64,000 bases of DNA from Microbacterium sp. Yaish 1 (GCF_002245215.1 NZ_NPMR01000001.1:248001-312000); one strand, 5' to 3'; shown: positions 1 through 8,783, counted from the first letter of the stretch. The notes: generated by a model not told the origin, from the letters alone. Made by a program: numbers and translations.

Positions 1-75
1 GCGCGCGACCCGGTTGCCGCGTTCCGAACCGACGGCGACCTTGACGACGCGCGCTTTGGCGATGTGGGCACTCAT
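1..75 (-). CDS. Small phage head protein, partial at window edge
   Basis: The gene starts with an ATG at 73-75, one base after the major capsid stop codon, and runs out of the window. The 25 visible residues begin MSAHIAKARVVKVAVG and are basic, with no recognisable domain. Its place directly after the capsid gene suggests a head-completion or connector protein, but this rests on position only. The start codon is preceded by GAGATG-type sequence inside the capsid gene end, so translation is probably coupled. Confidence 0.55.
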   Translation of the reverse strand, partial: MSAHIAKARVVKVAVGSERGNRVAR

Positions 76-76
76 C

Positions 77-994
77 TCAGGGCGCCTCCGTTCCGGTGAC
101 GTAGACCGCGGCGAGCGGGTTGGTGATGACGGGCACGTGGACGTTCCGCGCCTGCAGGCGCGTCTTGTCGCCGAGGGCGATGTTGCGCACCGATGCGATC
201 TCCACGCCGGTGTCGCCGCCGACCTGGCGGTACTCCGGCGAGGCGATCTCCTCGCGAGCGATACCGCCGAAGCGGCGCCGGTCGATGAACATCGGGTCGC
301 TGAGGTCGTCGCCGTCCTCGGGCACCCAGGTGATGCCGCCGATGGTGGGGAACGTGTCCCCGAGCGCCATGCGGTCATCCTTCGGCAGGATGTCCAGCAG
401 CTCCGGCATGATGTCGGCGTACTGCTCGCCGGGGATCACCGCGGTGTCGATCGAGTAGCCGAGCTTCAGCTTCCGCGTCAGCGCCTTCGCGGTGTACGCG
501 GCACGGAGAATCTCCTTGCCGTTGGTCCACGCGGCCTTCGACGCGAAGGTGCGCGTGACCGAGGACTCGATCACGCCGAGGGCGATCTCGTTCGCGTCGA
601 AGACGAGCTCGGTCTGCAGGAACGTGAACGCGTCGTCGATCGGCTGCCGGCGGCTGCGCGTGACCTCGGCGTCGGTGACCTCGGTGGCGAGGCCCTCGAT
701 CATCGAGTTGTAGATCTCGTACTCCTCGGCGCTGAGCGTCGTGAGCTTGTACTCGGCACCGGGCGCGACCGTGCCGGCCTTGCGGTCGGTGCGGATCTTC
801 TCGTTCGCGGGGACGGCGATCATGCCGCCGGTCATCGTGTACCGGCCCGAGAGCAGGTAGTTCCCGATGAACTGCTGCGCATTGATGATCTCCGCGAACC
901 GGCGGGCGACCATCGTCGGGGACTTCAGGAAGGCGAGCCAGTCCTGGGCGGTGGAGCCGTCGATCTGCGACGGCGTGTAGGGGTACAGGTTCAT
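77..994 (-). CDS. Phage major capsid protein
   Basis: A 305-residue protein beginning MNLYPYTPSQIDGSTAQDW. It builds the icosahedral shell of the virion. The call rests on its length, its place after protease and decoration genes, and a main-capsid-like composition: a helical N-terminal segment, then beta-rich sequence with VPANEKIRTDR and ITWVPEDGDD, ending in VHVPVITNPLAAVYVTGTEAP minus the last residues. I chose the ATG at 992-994. Upstream in-frame sequence is low-complexity Ser/Pro/Arg, a frame shadow of the decoration gene. The start lies 13 bases after the decoration stop. The exact capsid family (gp5-like or E-like) cannot be settled by eye. Confidence 0.85.
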   Translation of the reverse strand: MNLYPYTPSQIDGSTAQDWLAFLKSPTMVARRFAEIINAQQFIGNYLLSGRYTMTGGMIAVPANEKIRTDRKAGTVAPGAEYKLTTLSAEEYEIYNSMIEGLATEVTDAEVTRSRRQPIDDAFTFLQTELVFDANEIALGVIESSVTRTFASKAAWTNGKEILRAAYTAKALTRKLKLGYSIDTAVIPGEQYADIMPELLDILPKDDRMALGDTFPTIGGITWVPEDGDDLSDPMFIDRRRFGGIAREEIASPEYRQVGGDTGVEIASVRNIALGDKTRLQARNVHVPVITNPLAAVYVTGTEAP

Positions 995-1007
995 CTCGTA
1001 CTGCCTC

Positions 1008-1376
1008 TCAGAGCTGGATGACGGGGACGGGGGCGCCGTCGGCCGCGGAGGCGAGGGCGAGGAAGAGAGCCTTACCGGCGGCGAGCGTGCGCACGCCTCC
1101 GGCGCCGGCGGCCTCGAGCTGCTGTCCACGGGTGACAGCACCGACAGCTTTGAGCTCGTGGATGACCTTGTTGACCTCGACGGCCAGCTTGTCGCCGGGG
1201 GCGGCGTCGTGGCCGGCGATGCCGACGTACTTCGCCGATGCCGCAGCCGCGGGTGCGACGGAGAAGTCGGTGGTGCCGACCTCGACCGGCTGGCCGGCGG
1301 TGACGGCCGTGGTGACACCGAAGGTGACGACCTGGCCGGGGCGGTACAGCGGAAGGTAGTTCTTGGGCGTGGCCAT
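1008..1376 (-). CDS. Capsid decoration protein, DUF2190-like
   Basis: A 122-residue, Ala/Val/Gly-rich, small beta-type protein beginning MATPKNYLPLYRPGQVVTF. It is expected to bind the outside of the capsid and stabilise it after expansion. The position between the protease/scaffold gene and the major capsid gene is typical of decoration proteins. The phrases GQVVTFGVTTAVTAGQPVEV and VGIAGHDAAPGDKLAV look like the DUF2190 group often placed here. The ATG at 1374-1376 follows the protease stop by two bases. The family call is from memory of similar phage proteins, so it is moderate. Confidence 0.7.
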   Translation of the reverse strand: MATPKNYLPLYRPGQVVTFGVTTAVTAGQPVEVGTTDFSVAPAAAASAKYVGIAGHDAAPGDKLAVEVNKVIHELKAVGAVTRGQQLEAAGAGGVRTLAAGKALFLALASAADGAPVPVIQL

Positions 1377-1378
1377 GA

Positions 1379-1837
1379 TCAGGCCCCCTTCTCGGTCGGG
1401 AACAGCTTCGAGAACGTGGCGTCCTCGTCGGATGCCTCGTCGACGCCGCCGGTGACACCGACCAGGTCGACGGGGATGAGGCCCTTCTCGAGACCGGCGA
1501 GGATCTCGGCGGAGCCGGGGTCTGCGGCGAGCGCGGCGACCCAGTGGTCGCGGCGCGCCGGGGAGATGCGGCCGTCGGCGACGGCGGCGTCGACTGTCGC
1601 AGCACGGGCGGCGGCGAGCTGCGCGTCGCGGGCTTCGCGGCCGGCCTGGGCGTCGGCGCGCATCTGCTCGAGCTGGGTCGCTTCGACGGCGACGACACCT
1701 TCGGGCAGGGCTGCGGTGGGGGTGGGGGCGGGCGCCGCGATGCGCTGGTCGAAGGCGGCCAGGACCGTCTCTTCCGTGGCGTTGGCGTCGGTGATGCCGA
1801 GCCGGTCGCGAACGTCTGCCAGGAACTTGTCGCTCAT
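1379..1837 (-). CDS. Nested in-frame scaffold protein
   Basis: Inside the protease gene an ATG at 1835-1837 begins MSDKFLADVRDRLGI and reads to the same stop, giving 152 residues. It is preceded by AAGGAGGAGCTCCCC, a strong ribosome-binding site about eight bases before the ATG and better than that of the full gene. The product is helical and acidic, with a coiled-coil-like middle (LEQMRADAQAGREARDAQLAAARA is the centre). This is the known lambda-type arrangement in which the free C-terminal part acts as the internal scaffold in excess over the protease. The start is seen; its use in the cell is inferred. Confidence 0.7.
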   Translation of the reverse strand: MSDKFLADVRDRLGITDANATEETVLAAFDQRIAAPAPTPTAALPEGVVAVEATQLEQMRADAQAGREARDAQLAAARAATVDAAVADGRISPARRDHWVAALAADPGSAEILAGLEKGLIPVDLVGVTGGVDEASDEDATFSKLFPTEKGA

Positions 1838-2659
1838 GGGGAGCTCCTCCTTGTTGGCGGTGGTACCCGGCTCGGTCGAGTCCGGGGGTCGGGGTGCTGC
1901 GGCGCGCGCGGACGCGGCTGCTGCGTGGATGCGGGCGGCTCGGGCCGAAGCCTCGTCGTCGTCGTCGATGTCCTCGTCGGTGCCGGAGAGGATGACGAGG
2001 ACGTCGTCGTCGGTGCCGACGGTGGTGGCCGTGCCAGCATCGGGGACGACGTCGACGCGGTCAGCGAGGCCGAGCTCGACGGTGTCGCTGGCGGTGAGCC
2101 AGGTCTCTTCGGCGAGTAGGGTCGCCCAGTCCCTCTCGCCGGCCTTCTCGGCGTAGACCTCGATCATCGAGCGCTCGAGGGTGTCGAGGAACGCGGCCTG
2201 CTTGCGCATGTCCGCGGCGTTGCCGATGGCGAACGACCACGGCGAGTGGATCATCATCTGACTGCCGCGGCTCATCACCGTCTCGTCGCAGCTCGCGGCG
2301 ATGAACGACGCGGCAGAGGCGGCGATGCCGTCGACGACGGCGATGACCTGCGCGTGGTGCGCGGCGAGCATGTTGAGGATGGCCATCGCCTCCCACACCT
2401 CGCCGCCGGGCGAGTTGATGCGGAGGACGATCTGCTCGACGGTGTCGGGCAGCGCGTCGAGCACGCGGCCGACGTCCTCGGTGGAGATCCCCCACCATCC
2501 GCCCCACGAATCGATGGGGCCGTACATGCGGATCGTGGCGACGGTGGCGTCGCCGTCCGCTGTCGGCGCGGTGACGGCGCTGAAGAAGTCAGCCTTCGCC
2601 TTGGGGGGCTCGATCGATCCCCAGTAGCGGCGCTCCTGCTTCTTGTGCTTGTCGGTCAT
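1379..2659 (-). CDS. Prohead protease (ClpP-like S14/S49) fused to scaffold
   Basis: A 426-residue capsid-maturation protease. Residues about 40-230 look like a ClpP/SppA serine protease: INSPGGEVWEAM is the substrate-binding Gly loop, the catalytic Ser lies in GIAASAASFIAA, and the His in MMIHSPWS. A linker rich in Asp and Ala follows. The C-terminal 152 residues are helical and acidic, and can also be made alone from an internal start (see 1379-1837), as in lambda C/Nu3. The gene overlaps the portal gene by four bases. It is expected to cleave the scaffold and perhaps the capsid N-terminus inside the prohead. Confidence 0.85.
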   Translation of the reverse strand: MTDKHKKQERRYWGSIEPPKAKADFFSAVTAPTADGDATVATIRMYGPIDSWGGWWGISTEDVGRVLDALPDTVEQIVLRINSPGGEVWEAMAILNMLAAHHAQVIAVVDGIAASAASFIAASCDETVMSRGSQMMIHSPWSFAIGNAADMRKQAAFLDTLERSMIEVYAEKAGERDWATLLAEETWLTASDTVELGLADRVDVVPDAGTATTVGTDDDVLVILSGTDEDIDDDDEASARAARIHAAAASARAAAPRPPDSTEPGTTANKEELPMSDKFLADVRDRLGITDANATEETVLAAFDQRIAAPAPTPTAALPEGVVAVEATQLEQMRADAQAGREARDAQLAAARAATVDAAVADGRISPARRDHWVAALAADPGSAEILAGLEKGLIPVDLVGVTGGVDEASDEDATFSKLFPTEKGA

Positions 2660-4167
2660 GCCGCCTCCTCGGTCGGTCTGATGGGGCCAGCTGCGAGGTC
2701 AGCGCCGGCTTGGCGCGCGATCACGCGCGCCTCTTCCTCGGTGATGACGACGCCGACGGCGAGGTAGATCTTCTGCAGCAGCTCCGCGATCTCTCGCGCC
2801 TTCTCCGCGCCGGTGCCGGTGCGGGCAGTCGCAGCGTCGATCTCGGGCAGGTTGTACGTCTGCCGAGCGAATCGCTCGAGGTCCTCGTCCGGCGTGATGA
2901 CGCCGGATTCGACGAGCTCCTTGAGGGCTTGCGCGGTGATGCGCTGCTGCGAGCCGATCTCGTCGAACGTGATCCGCGGCGCCGGGGTGCCGACGCCGAA
3001 GTTGTGGTCGACGAGGTCCTCGACGATGTGCTTGGTCGCGGTGTCCGCGATCGACAGCGCGATCGTCTGCAGCGACAGGGTGAAGAAGTCCGCGAACGTC
3101 TCCCCCAGCGCGTACGACCCCTTGGAGTTGTCGCCGCCGAGGTTGAGGAAGTTCGCGAGGACCGCACGACCCATCTGCTCGTCGTAGTAGCGGATCGGGT
3201 TCATGGCATCGGGGAGCGTGCCCTCGACGCCGAGCAGCTTGATGTCGCCGTCGTTCGCGATCGACGCGCCGGCCTGGCGTCCCGAGCGGAACATTTGCGC
3301 GATCTTGAGCCCACGCTTGATCTCCGCATCCTGACGCTTCACGTACTCGGCGGGATCGAAGATGCTCTCGGGCAGCTTCGGCGCCTTCACGACGGGGACG
3401 CCCATGCCGTTGCGGTCGATGGTCTGCGCCTGGATCTTCAGGAGCCGGTCCTTGAGCAGCCAAAACTTGTAGGCCGGACGGAGAAGGGACTGGCCGAGCC
3501 AGTTGCCGCCCTCGCGCTCGTTGACGTAGACGACGAGGCGGTTGACCTCCATGCGGTGCTTGTCGGTGCCGGCAGTGCCCTGCTCGATCGCGACGAGACC
3601 ACCGTCAGGCGCCACGTCGACGCGCGAGATCGTCCGCGGGGGTCGCCACGCCAGCTTGCGGAGATAGGCGCGCAGGACCCCGTTCTCGTCACGCTCGATG
3701 CGGTACTGCTGCTCGAACACCGAATGCCCGAACGGCAGGCAGGTGAGGGCGAGCTGCAGGTGTTCCGGCCACGAGAACCGGTCACCCGTTCGGGGCCGTG
3801 GAACAGCGTCCTGACCCAGCACCGGGAGCCCGAGGTTCGCTGCCACGAACTCGACGACCTCGGGCGCGGCGGATGCCGGGTCGATCCGCCACGTGGTGCG
3901 GCGGATCGGCAACTGCACCGCACGCAGCACCGAGATGACCTGAGCGTCCGTGCGACGCATCTGGTCGTAGACCTCGATGTTGCGCGGCCACTGCAGCTCG
4001 GGGACCTTCTCATCGTCCGGGACGTCCCAGAACGACTGAGCCGGTCCCACCGCGTAGCCGTCCTCCGTCGTCGGCACCCGAGCACCCTCGGCGAGCGCCT
4101 TGGGCGCCTGGTCGCGGCCGAAGAGACGGGCGAGGGGGATGCGGCCGAGGAAGTCGTCGAGAGCCAT
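2656..4167 (-). CDS. Phage portal protein, DUF935/Mu gp29-like
   Basis: A 503-residue portal subunit forming the dodecameric ring at the capsid vertex through which DNA enters and leaves. The start MALDDFLGRIPLARLFGRD and the segment YDQMRRTDAQVISVLRAVQL (target site for the portal clip) are typical. PFGHSVFEQQYRI and LRKLAWRPPRTISR resemble the DUF935 portal group. The gene sits between TerL and the prohead protease, the normal order, with a 13-base gap after TerL and a four-base overlap with the protease. Length fits the family. Confidence 0.88.
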   Translation of the reverse strand: MALDDFLGRIPLARLFGRDQAPKALAEGARVPTTEDGYAVGPAQSFWDVPDDEKVPELQWPRNIEVYDQMRRTDAQVISVLRAVQLPIRRTTWRIDPASAAPEVVEFVAANLGLPVLGQDAVPRPRTGDRFSWPEHLQLALTCLPFGHSVFEQQYRIERDENGVLRAYLRKLAWRPPRTISRVDVAPDGGLVAIEQGTAGTDKHRMEVNRLVVYVNEREGGNWLGQSLLRPAYKFWLLKDRLLKIQAQTIDRNGMGVPVVKAPKLPESIFDPAEYVKRQDAEIKRGLKIAQMFRSGRQAGASIANDGDIKLLGVEGTLPDAMNPIRYYDEQMGRAVLANFLNLGGDNSKGSYALGETFADFFTLSLQTIALSIADTATKHIVEDLVDHNFGVGTPAPRITFDEIGSQQRITAQALKELVESGVITPDEDLERFARQTYNLPEIDAATARTGTGAEKAREIAELLQKIYLAVGVVITEEEARVIARQAGADLAAGPIRPTEEAA

Positions 4168-4180
4168 GTGCGCTCCTTCC

Positions 4181-6064
4181 TCAGAAGCCCATGTCGGCGA
4201 GGTCGCCGGAAAGGTCTTCGTAGTCGTTCGTGTCGAATTCGTCGTCGCCGGCGCCGAGCTGGTCGGCGTCGTCGAGAGTCATCGGTTCGGGTGGTGGTGG
4301 GGGTGGTGCTTTCGGCTGGTGCGTGAGGAGCCACAGGGCGGCGATCCACGCGCGCAGCGCGGTGATGTCGGCCGGCGATTCCTTCGGGTTCAGCACGCGG
4401 GCGCCGCCGGCGAGGACCTTCCACTCGGCGGTGGCCGCGGCGAGGTCGAGCGATGCCCAGGGGGTGTGCCAGACCCGCTTCTCCCGGATAGCGTCGTCGG
4501 CCTCGGCGTAGGCGTCGAGGAGCTCGGAGCCGGCGAGGTCGACGACGGGGATGCGGAACTTCGTGTCGGCCTTGAGCTTCTTGAGCCGGGTCATCTCCGG
4601 TGAGCCGGATGATTGGCCGGTGACGAACCGGACCCGGCCGTCGAGCTCTTCGCTGGTGAGGAGCTCCGCGACCCACTCGTCGCCGTATCGGCCGGTGACG
4701 ATCTCGACCTGCGGTTTCCCGTCGGGGCGGTACCCGGCGAGCGCGACGTAGGTCTTAGATCGTCCGGTCTGCTGTGCGATCGCGGCGACGACGGGCCCGA
4801 CGATGCGGTCAGCCTGCGGGCGGGCGAGGCGCTTCTTGCCGTCCTCGCCGGCGATGGTCGGGACCTTGCAGGCTTCCCACGCGCCGGGGGCGAACGGGCC
4901 CGAGGTGGCGCCGTCGTTCCACTGGCAGAGCACCTCGGTGCGGAACACCCACTCGGGGTCGGTGTTGCAGGCCGAGGCGATCGTCTTGGTGGTGATCGTG
5001 TAGCCGCGGGACGGGTTCGCCCACGACCAGCCGGTGCGGTCGCGCTTGTCGCATCCGGGAGGGGCGGACCATTCGAGGATGCAGAGGGTGGCTTCGTCCT
5101 GCTCGAGGTCGTCGACGTCGAGGTCGTCCTCTTCGTCTTCGTAGTCGTCGAGGTCACCGATGACGAGGTCGTCGTCGATGTTGGTGAGCTCTTCGAGGTC
5201 GTCCTCGCCGGGGCCGGCGGCGTCTTCGACCGCGGCGATGCCGTCGGGGTCGCCGCACGCTCGGTGGGCCATGAGCCGCAGGTAGCGCAGGACGCGGCTG
5301 GTGACGTCGCCGGCGTTGGAGAGGGCGAGGATGAGGGCCTCAGCGCGCGCCATCGTGGTCTTGGTGATGGCGCCCCACGCGTCCCACGTCTGGTGCTCGC
5401 GGATCTCGTCGAGGAGGACGAGGTTGCCCGACAGGCCACGGCCGGCGCGCCGGTTGGCGGCCTTGACTTTGTACTTCGCGCCGGTGGTGAGGTTGAGGCT
5501 CTTCTTGCCGTTGACCTTCGTGACGCTCTCGCGGAGACCGACGAGCTCGTCGTTCTGCTCGACGAGGTCGACGACCTCTTCCCACAGCGACTCGGCGACG
5601 TCGAGGTCCTGCGCGGTGCCGAGGATGAGGGGCCAGCCCCATACGAACAGCAGCCAGATCGTGAGGACCTGCGCGAGGGTGGACTTGCCGTTCTGGCGGG
5701 CGACGAGGACGAGCACGGTGCGGAACCGCAGCGACCCGTCTTCGTTGAGCTCGAGCATGCGGATCAGCGCGGCACGCTGCCAGGGCAGCAGGGTGACCTC
5801 GAGGACCTCGTCGGCAAAGTCGATGACCTCGAACCCGAGGGAGGTCTCCGGAGTCAGCTCTCGCAGCGGCGGTGTGCTGATGCGCGGCTCGGCCGAGCCG
5901 AACAGGTGCGCGGTCTCGGGGGTCGCGAGGTCGCGCTCGTGGACCTTGTCGACGTACGCCTGCCCGCAACCGAGCGGGACAGGCCAGCGCTTCGGTAGCG
6001 GCCTGCTAGACCGCTTCGAGGCGGCGCTGCTGCGCGCTCTGCTGGAACTTGCCGACCTTGCCAC
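4181..6064 (-). CDS. Terminase large subunit
   Basis: A 627-residue DNA-packaging ATPase and nuclease. The ATPase half has a Walker A-type loop VARQNGKST near residues 121-129, as in P27/HK97-type terminases. The Walker B is LVLLDEIREH near 215-224, and WGAITKTTMARAEALILALS follows as the coupling region. An acidic stretch rich in Asp and Glu lies near 265-300, before the nuclease half. The only plausible start in this frame is the ATG at 6064, so the gene overlaps the small subunit by 59 bases. Its first 20 or so residues are Ser/Arg-rich and look like a frame shadow, so the true N-terminus is uncertain. Confidence 0.93.
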   Translation of the reverse strand: MARSASSSRARSSAASKRSSRPLPKRWPVPLGCGQAYVDKVHERDLATPETAHLFGSAEPRISTPPLRELTPETSLGFEVIDFADEVLEVTLLPWQRAALIRMLELNEDGSLRFRTVLVLVARQNGKSTLAQVLTIWLLFVWGWPLILGTAQDLDVAESLWEEVVDLVEQNDELVGLRESVTKVNGKKSLNLTTGAKYKVKAANRRAGRGLSGNLVLLDEIREHQTWDAWGAITKTTMARAEALILALSNAGDVTSRVLRYLRLMAHRACGDPDGIAAVEDAAGPGEDDLEELTNIDDDLVIGDLDDYEDEEDDLDVDDLEQDEATLCILEWSAPPGCDKRDRTGWSWANPSRGYTITTKTIASACNTDPEWVFRTEVLCQWNDGATSGPFAPGAWEACKVPTIAGEDGKKRLARPQADRIVGPVVAAIAQQTGRSKTYVALAGYRPDGKPQVEIVTGRYGDEWVAELLTSEELDGRVRFVTGQSSGSPEMTRLKKLKADTKFRIPVVDLAGSELLDAYAEADDAIREKRVWHTPWASLDLAAATAEWKVLAGGARVLNPKESPADITALRAWIAALWLLTHQPKAPPPPPPEPMTLDDADQLGAGDDEFDTNDYEDLSGDLADMGF

Positions 6065-6629
6065 CGTTGCGCACCTTTCCGGCGACCTGCGCCGGCACCG
6101 AGGCAGGCGTGATCTGCAGCTCCGCGCACGCCTTCACGTACGACGGGATCAGGTTGTACGTCGCCTTCTGCAGCGCCTCGAGCCCTTCACGCTGCGCCTC
6201 GTCGATCAGCCACGCGTACGTCATCGCCGCCTCGCGAATGCCCTCGAACTCAGGCTTGGCGTCGAGCTGCGCCGCGGTGATGGACCGACGCGTCGCGTCG
6301 TACATCGGGCCGCTCTTGCGCTTCATGGCGGCGGGACGGTTGAACAGGGGCGCCCACTTGCGAATCTGCTCCGCGAGCTCACGCTCGGCGGCGAGCGCGG
6401 GATGCACGACGGCGCCGCGCTTGTCGCCGCCGTCGACGACGAGACCTTCGCCGGCGACCTTCTCGGCCGCGGCGCGCGAGCGCGCCACGAGCGAGCAGTA
6501 CGTCTCGAGCATCTCGGGGACGACGGTGGGGTGCATGCGGCCGCGGTCGACGACATCGACCCACACGTCGCGCTCTTCGTCGCTGAGACGGTCAGGCGGT
6601 GTCCAGTCGAGTTTCTTCGGGGCCGGCAT
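6006..6629 (-). CDS. Terminase small subunit, P27-like
   Basis: A 207-residue DNA-recognition subunit that binds the packaging site and loads the large subunit. It begins MPAPKKLDWTPPDRLSDEER and contains a helical, charged body with LVARSRAAAEKVAGEG and LNRPAAMKRK-like central segments. It ends in a basic tail GKVGKFQQSAQQRRLEAV. Length and position directly before TerL fit the P27-type small terminase. It overlaps the preceding HTH gene by 38 bases. Confidence 0.85.
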   Translation of the reverse strand: MPAPKKLDWTPPDRLSDEERDVWVDVVDRGRMHPTVVPEMLETYCSLVARSRAAAEKVAGEGLVVDGGDKRGAVVHPALAAERELAEQIRKWAPLFNRPAAMKRKSGPMYDATRRSITAAQLDAKPEFEGIREAAMTYAWLIDEAQREGLEALQKATYNLIPSYVKACAELQITPASVPAQVAGKVRNGGKVGKFQQSAQQRRLEAV

Positions 6630-7023
6630 GGATGCTCCCCACGGTCATGCGCCCGAGCGTCAGCGGGCCGTAGACGATGCGTCCGGTCGCGACGGTGCCC
6701 AGGCTCGGGCGGTTGAGGTCTTCGCGCTCACGTTCGAGCGCTGCGGGGCGGAGGGTGGCGACGAGGTCGGAGAGGGTGCGTCGGGAACCGGGCCACTCGA
6801 CGAGCTCGGCGACCTGGTTGACGGTGACGCGAGGGTAGTCGGCGAGCATCTCGCGGACGGCCTCGGTGTACTTCTCCGTCAGCGACGGCCTCGAATACTG
6901 CAACGCCGCATCCGGGTCGAGAGCGCGTCTCACTGTGTTCCGGGACAGGGCTAGACCGCGGCTGATGCCCCTGATTGATAGCCCCTCAGCCCGCAACAGC
7001 CGCAGATGCTCACGGTCATGCAT
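6592..7023 (-). CDS. HTH DNA-binding protein upstream of terminase
   Basis: A 143-residue protein from the ATG at 7021-7023, preceded by AGGGAG five bases upstream. Other in-frame ATGs lie at 7038 and 7062. The N-terminus HDREHLRLLRAEGLSIRGIS followed by RGLALSRNTVRRAL is a clear helix-turn-helix of the kind seen at the N-terminus of IS21-type transposases and resolvase-like regulators. The rest, with LTEKYTEAVREMLADYPRVT, resembles the second small winged domain of such proteins. No catalytic domain follows, so it is not a transposase. A role in packaging-site recognition or late gene control is possible from its position only. Confidence 0.7.
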   Translation of the reverse strand: MHDREHLRLLRAEGLSIRGISRGLALSRNTVRRALDPDAALQYSRPSLTEKYTEAVREMLADYPRVTVNQVAELVEWPGSRRTLSDLVATLRPAALEREREDLNRPSLGTVATGRIVYGPLTLGRMTVGSIHAGPEETRLDTA

Positions 7024-7071
7024 CTCGTCTCCCTGCATCCTTCGTCGGCTGCTGGAAAGCAAGAGACCGCG

Positions 7072-7620
7072 CTACATGAAGTCCCGAGCCGACGTCGGGT
7101 TCTCGAGAAAAGAACGCCCGTCGGGGCCAGCATTCGTCATAGCGACGTAGATCTCGAACGCTTCCTGAGCGTTGATCTCTCCGTACGCAACCAGATGTCG
7201 AAGCACGTCGATCGTGTGTGCGACGCGGCAGTCCTGGCCCTTCGCAAGGTTGTAGGCCGCCTCATCATCCGTGACGATGCAGGAGGACGCATACGCAGGA
7301 ATCGTCGTAAGCGCCCAGATGGTCTGACTCTCGCCGAGGTGCTTCAGGGGCTCCAACTCGCTACCACCGAAGCGTCGACGTCGGATGAAGTCGATCCCGT
7401 CAACATCTTTCGTGTCATCGAACTCGATGACGTCGTCGAACCATGCCGACACGTCGAGCTTGTGAAGGTTCGCGACATGCGACTTAGACCGTTCGACCTC
7501 GAACTTCACCGCCTCCGTGATTCTCCCGCGACCCGCCAGATAACTCTGGAGCAGATCGAGCCGGTCAACCCACGCGAAGTTGACGAAGACGGTGTTGTCC
7601 GGGAAGAAGAAATGTTGCAC
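7072..7620 (-). CDS. PIN-like nuclease, putative toxin of XRE-ImmA pair
   Basis: A 182-residue protein with a GTG start (7618-7620) and GGGAAG six bases before it, 17 bases after the stop of the XRE-ImmA gene. The fold looks like PIN: Asp8 in FFFPDNTVFVNF, Glu41 in AVKFEVER, Glu97 in HLGESQTIWAL and Asp118/119 in CIVTDDEAAYNLA give the expected acidic metal site. PIN toxins cut RNA in type II toxin-antitoxin systems. GC content is visibly lower here (33 of 60 in 7141-7200) than in the terminase gene (46 of 60 in 6361-6420), a sign of separate origin. The toxin role is inferred from the fold and partner. Confidence 0.72.
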   Translation of the reverse strand: MQHFFFPDNTVFVNFAWVDRLDLLQSYLAGRGRITEAVKFEVERSKSHVANLHKLDVSAWFDDVIEFDDTKDVDGIDFIRRRRFGGSELEPLKHLGESQTIWALTTIPAYASSCIVTDDEAAYNLAKGQDCRVAHTIDVLRHLVAYGEINAQEAFEIYVAMTNAGPDGRSFLENPTSARDFM

Positions 7621-7637
7621 GACTGACTTCCCGGCCG

Positions 7638-8768
7638 CTAGTCCGAGCTCTCCGGGTTTCCTGCTGGGCTCTCAGAGGGCGTACTCGCAAATATCCGGTA
7701 CGTGGTATCGAGGTCGAGATTCAGGAGGGCAGCGACTGGGTGCAAGGTTGCCTGCCCTGCATGGAAGGCGTTCAGTTGCCCCCGCAGCAGCCGCATCGGA
7801 GGCCGCTCCTGCTGGCTGAGGCGATCACGCTCAAGCTGCTCAGCTGACCTGTCGAGCAGGCGAGCCACATCACGGCTAGAAAGCGAAGCCAGCTGTCGGC
7901 GTTCCGACTCGGTAACGAAACCCAGATTCTTGAGGCGCCAAGAGAGGGACACGGGCGAGACGCCGAGTTCGAAGGCCAGCGTCTCCTGAGCGTTCGCCTC
8001 TTGCTTCGCCAGAGCGGTCGTCACCTCCTCAGCCGGCGCGAGGAAGGATGCGGCAAAGACATCGGCCCGACGCTCGGCGAGATTACGCTCGCCCTGCCCG
8101 AGGTTCTCACGGATGACCGATTCTTCAGCGTCACCAGCGAGGATATGACCGAGCTCGTGAGCGAGCGTGTAACGCTGGCGAGCCGCTCCGTCAGTGGATG
8201 CGAGAACGATCAGCCTCAAGTCGCCGTCCGCGTAGGACATCCCGTCGCAACCGTCGGGCAGCTCCGTCGTCACAACGTCGATTCCGAAGGTGTCCTCAAT
8301 GTCCGCGATAAGAGTCGCGTTCGAAGTCCCAACCATGGGGCGCGGCATGTGGCGCAGCGCCCACTTCGCGAGCTCGTTCCCGCTGCGCACATAAGACTGC
8401 GGGTGCGCCAGGGTCGGCCGGTCTGCGCGCCGTTCCGGGAGAAAGCCGAGCGCGTCCAGGTTCTCGTGGAACTCGGCGATAGCCCGGACCGCCCCCTCGC
8501 CCGCCTTGTTCGCCACCTCGGGCGCCACCGCCGACAGCCGATGCGCGAACGACCATGAACGCGAGGGACGGCCAGTCAACACCCAGTCGACGGTGCGTCG
8601 GCCAAGCTGAGCGAGCAGCGCAAGCTCCAGCGAGGTGAAACGGCGAGTACCCGACAGCGACTTCGTGAGCTTGCTCGCATCGATTCCGATCTTCTCGGCA
8701 ACCTTCTGCTGCGTCTCACCGGACTCTTCGATGATCTGTCGGATCCGCCCGATAACGGGTTCGTCCAT
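7638..8768 (-). CDS. XRE HTH + ImmA/IrrE metallopeptidase fusion
   Basis: A 376-residue protein. Residues about 5-60 form an XRE helix-turn-helix (ETQQKVAEKIGIDASKLTKS). Residues about 130-270 form an ImmA/IrrE-type zinc peptidase with HELGH at 204-208 and the downstream ERRADVFAASFLAP, which supplies the third ligand. The last 100 residues are helical. This COG2856-type fusion usually acts as an antitoxin or protease-controlled repressor. It is the first gene of a two-gene unit with the PIN-like gene, and a palindromic operator sits 15 bases before its start. It may repress its own promoter and be inactivated by a signal through its peptidase domain; that part is inference. Confidence 0.88.
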   Translation of the reverse strand: MDEPVIGRIRQIIEESGETQQKVAEKIGIDASKLTKSLSGTRRFTSLELALLAQLGRRTVDWVLTGRPSRSWSFAHRLSAVAPEVANKAGEGAVRAIAEFHENLDALGFLPERRADRPTLAHPQSYVRSGNELAKWALRHMPRPMVGTSNATLIADIEDTFGIDVVTTELPDGCDGMSYADGDLRLIVLASTDGAARQRYTLAHELGHILAGDAEESVIRENLGQGERNLAERRADVFAASFLAPAEEVTTALAKQEANAQETLAFELGVSPVSLSWRLKNLGFVTESERRQLASLSSRDVARLLDRSAEQLERDRLSQQERPPMRLLRGQLNAFHAGQATLHPVAALLNLDLDTTYRIFASTPSESPAGNPESSD

Positions 8769-8783
8769 GAGGCGAATCTAGCA

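Noticed and set aside
6592..7023. IS21-type transposase fragment
   Set aside because: The HTH resembles the IstA N-terminus, but no catalytic domain, terminal repeats or IstB gene is present, and the gene fits the phage operon.
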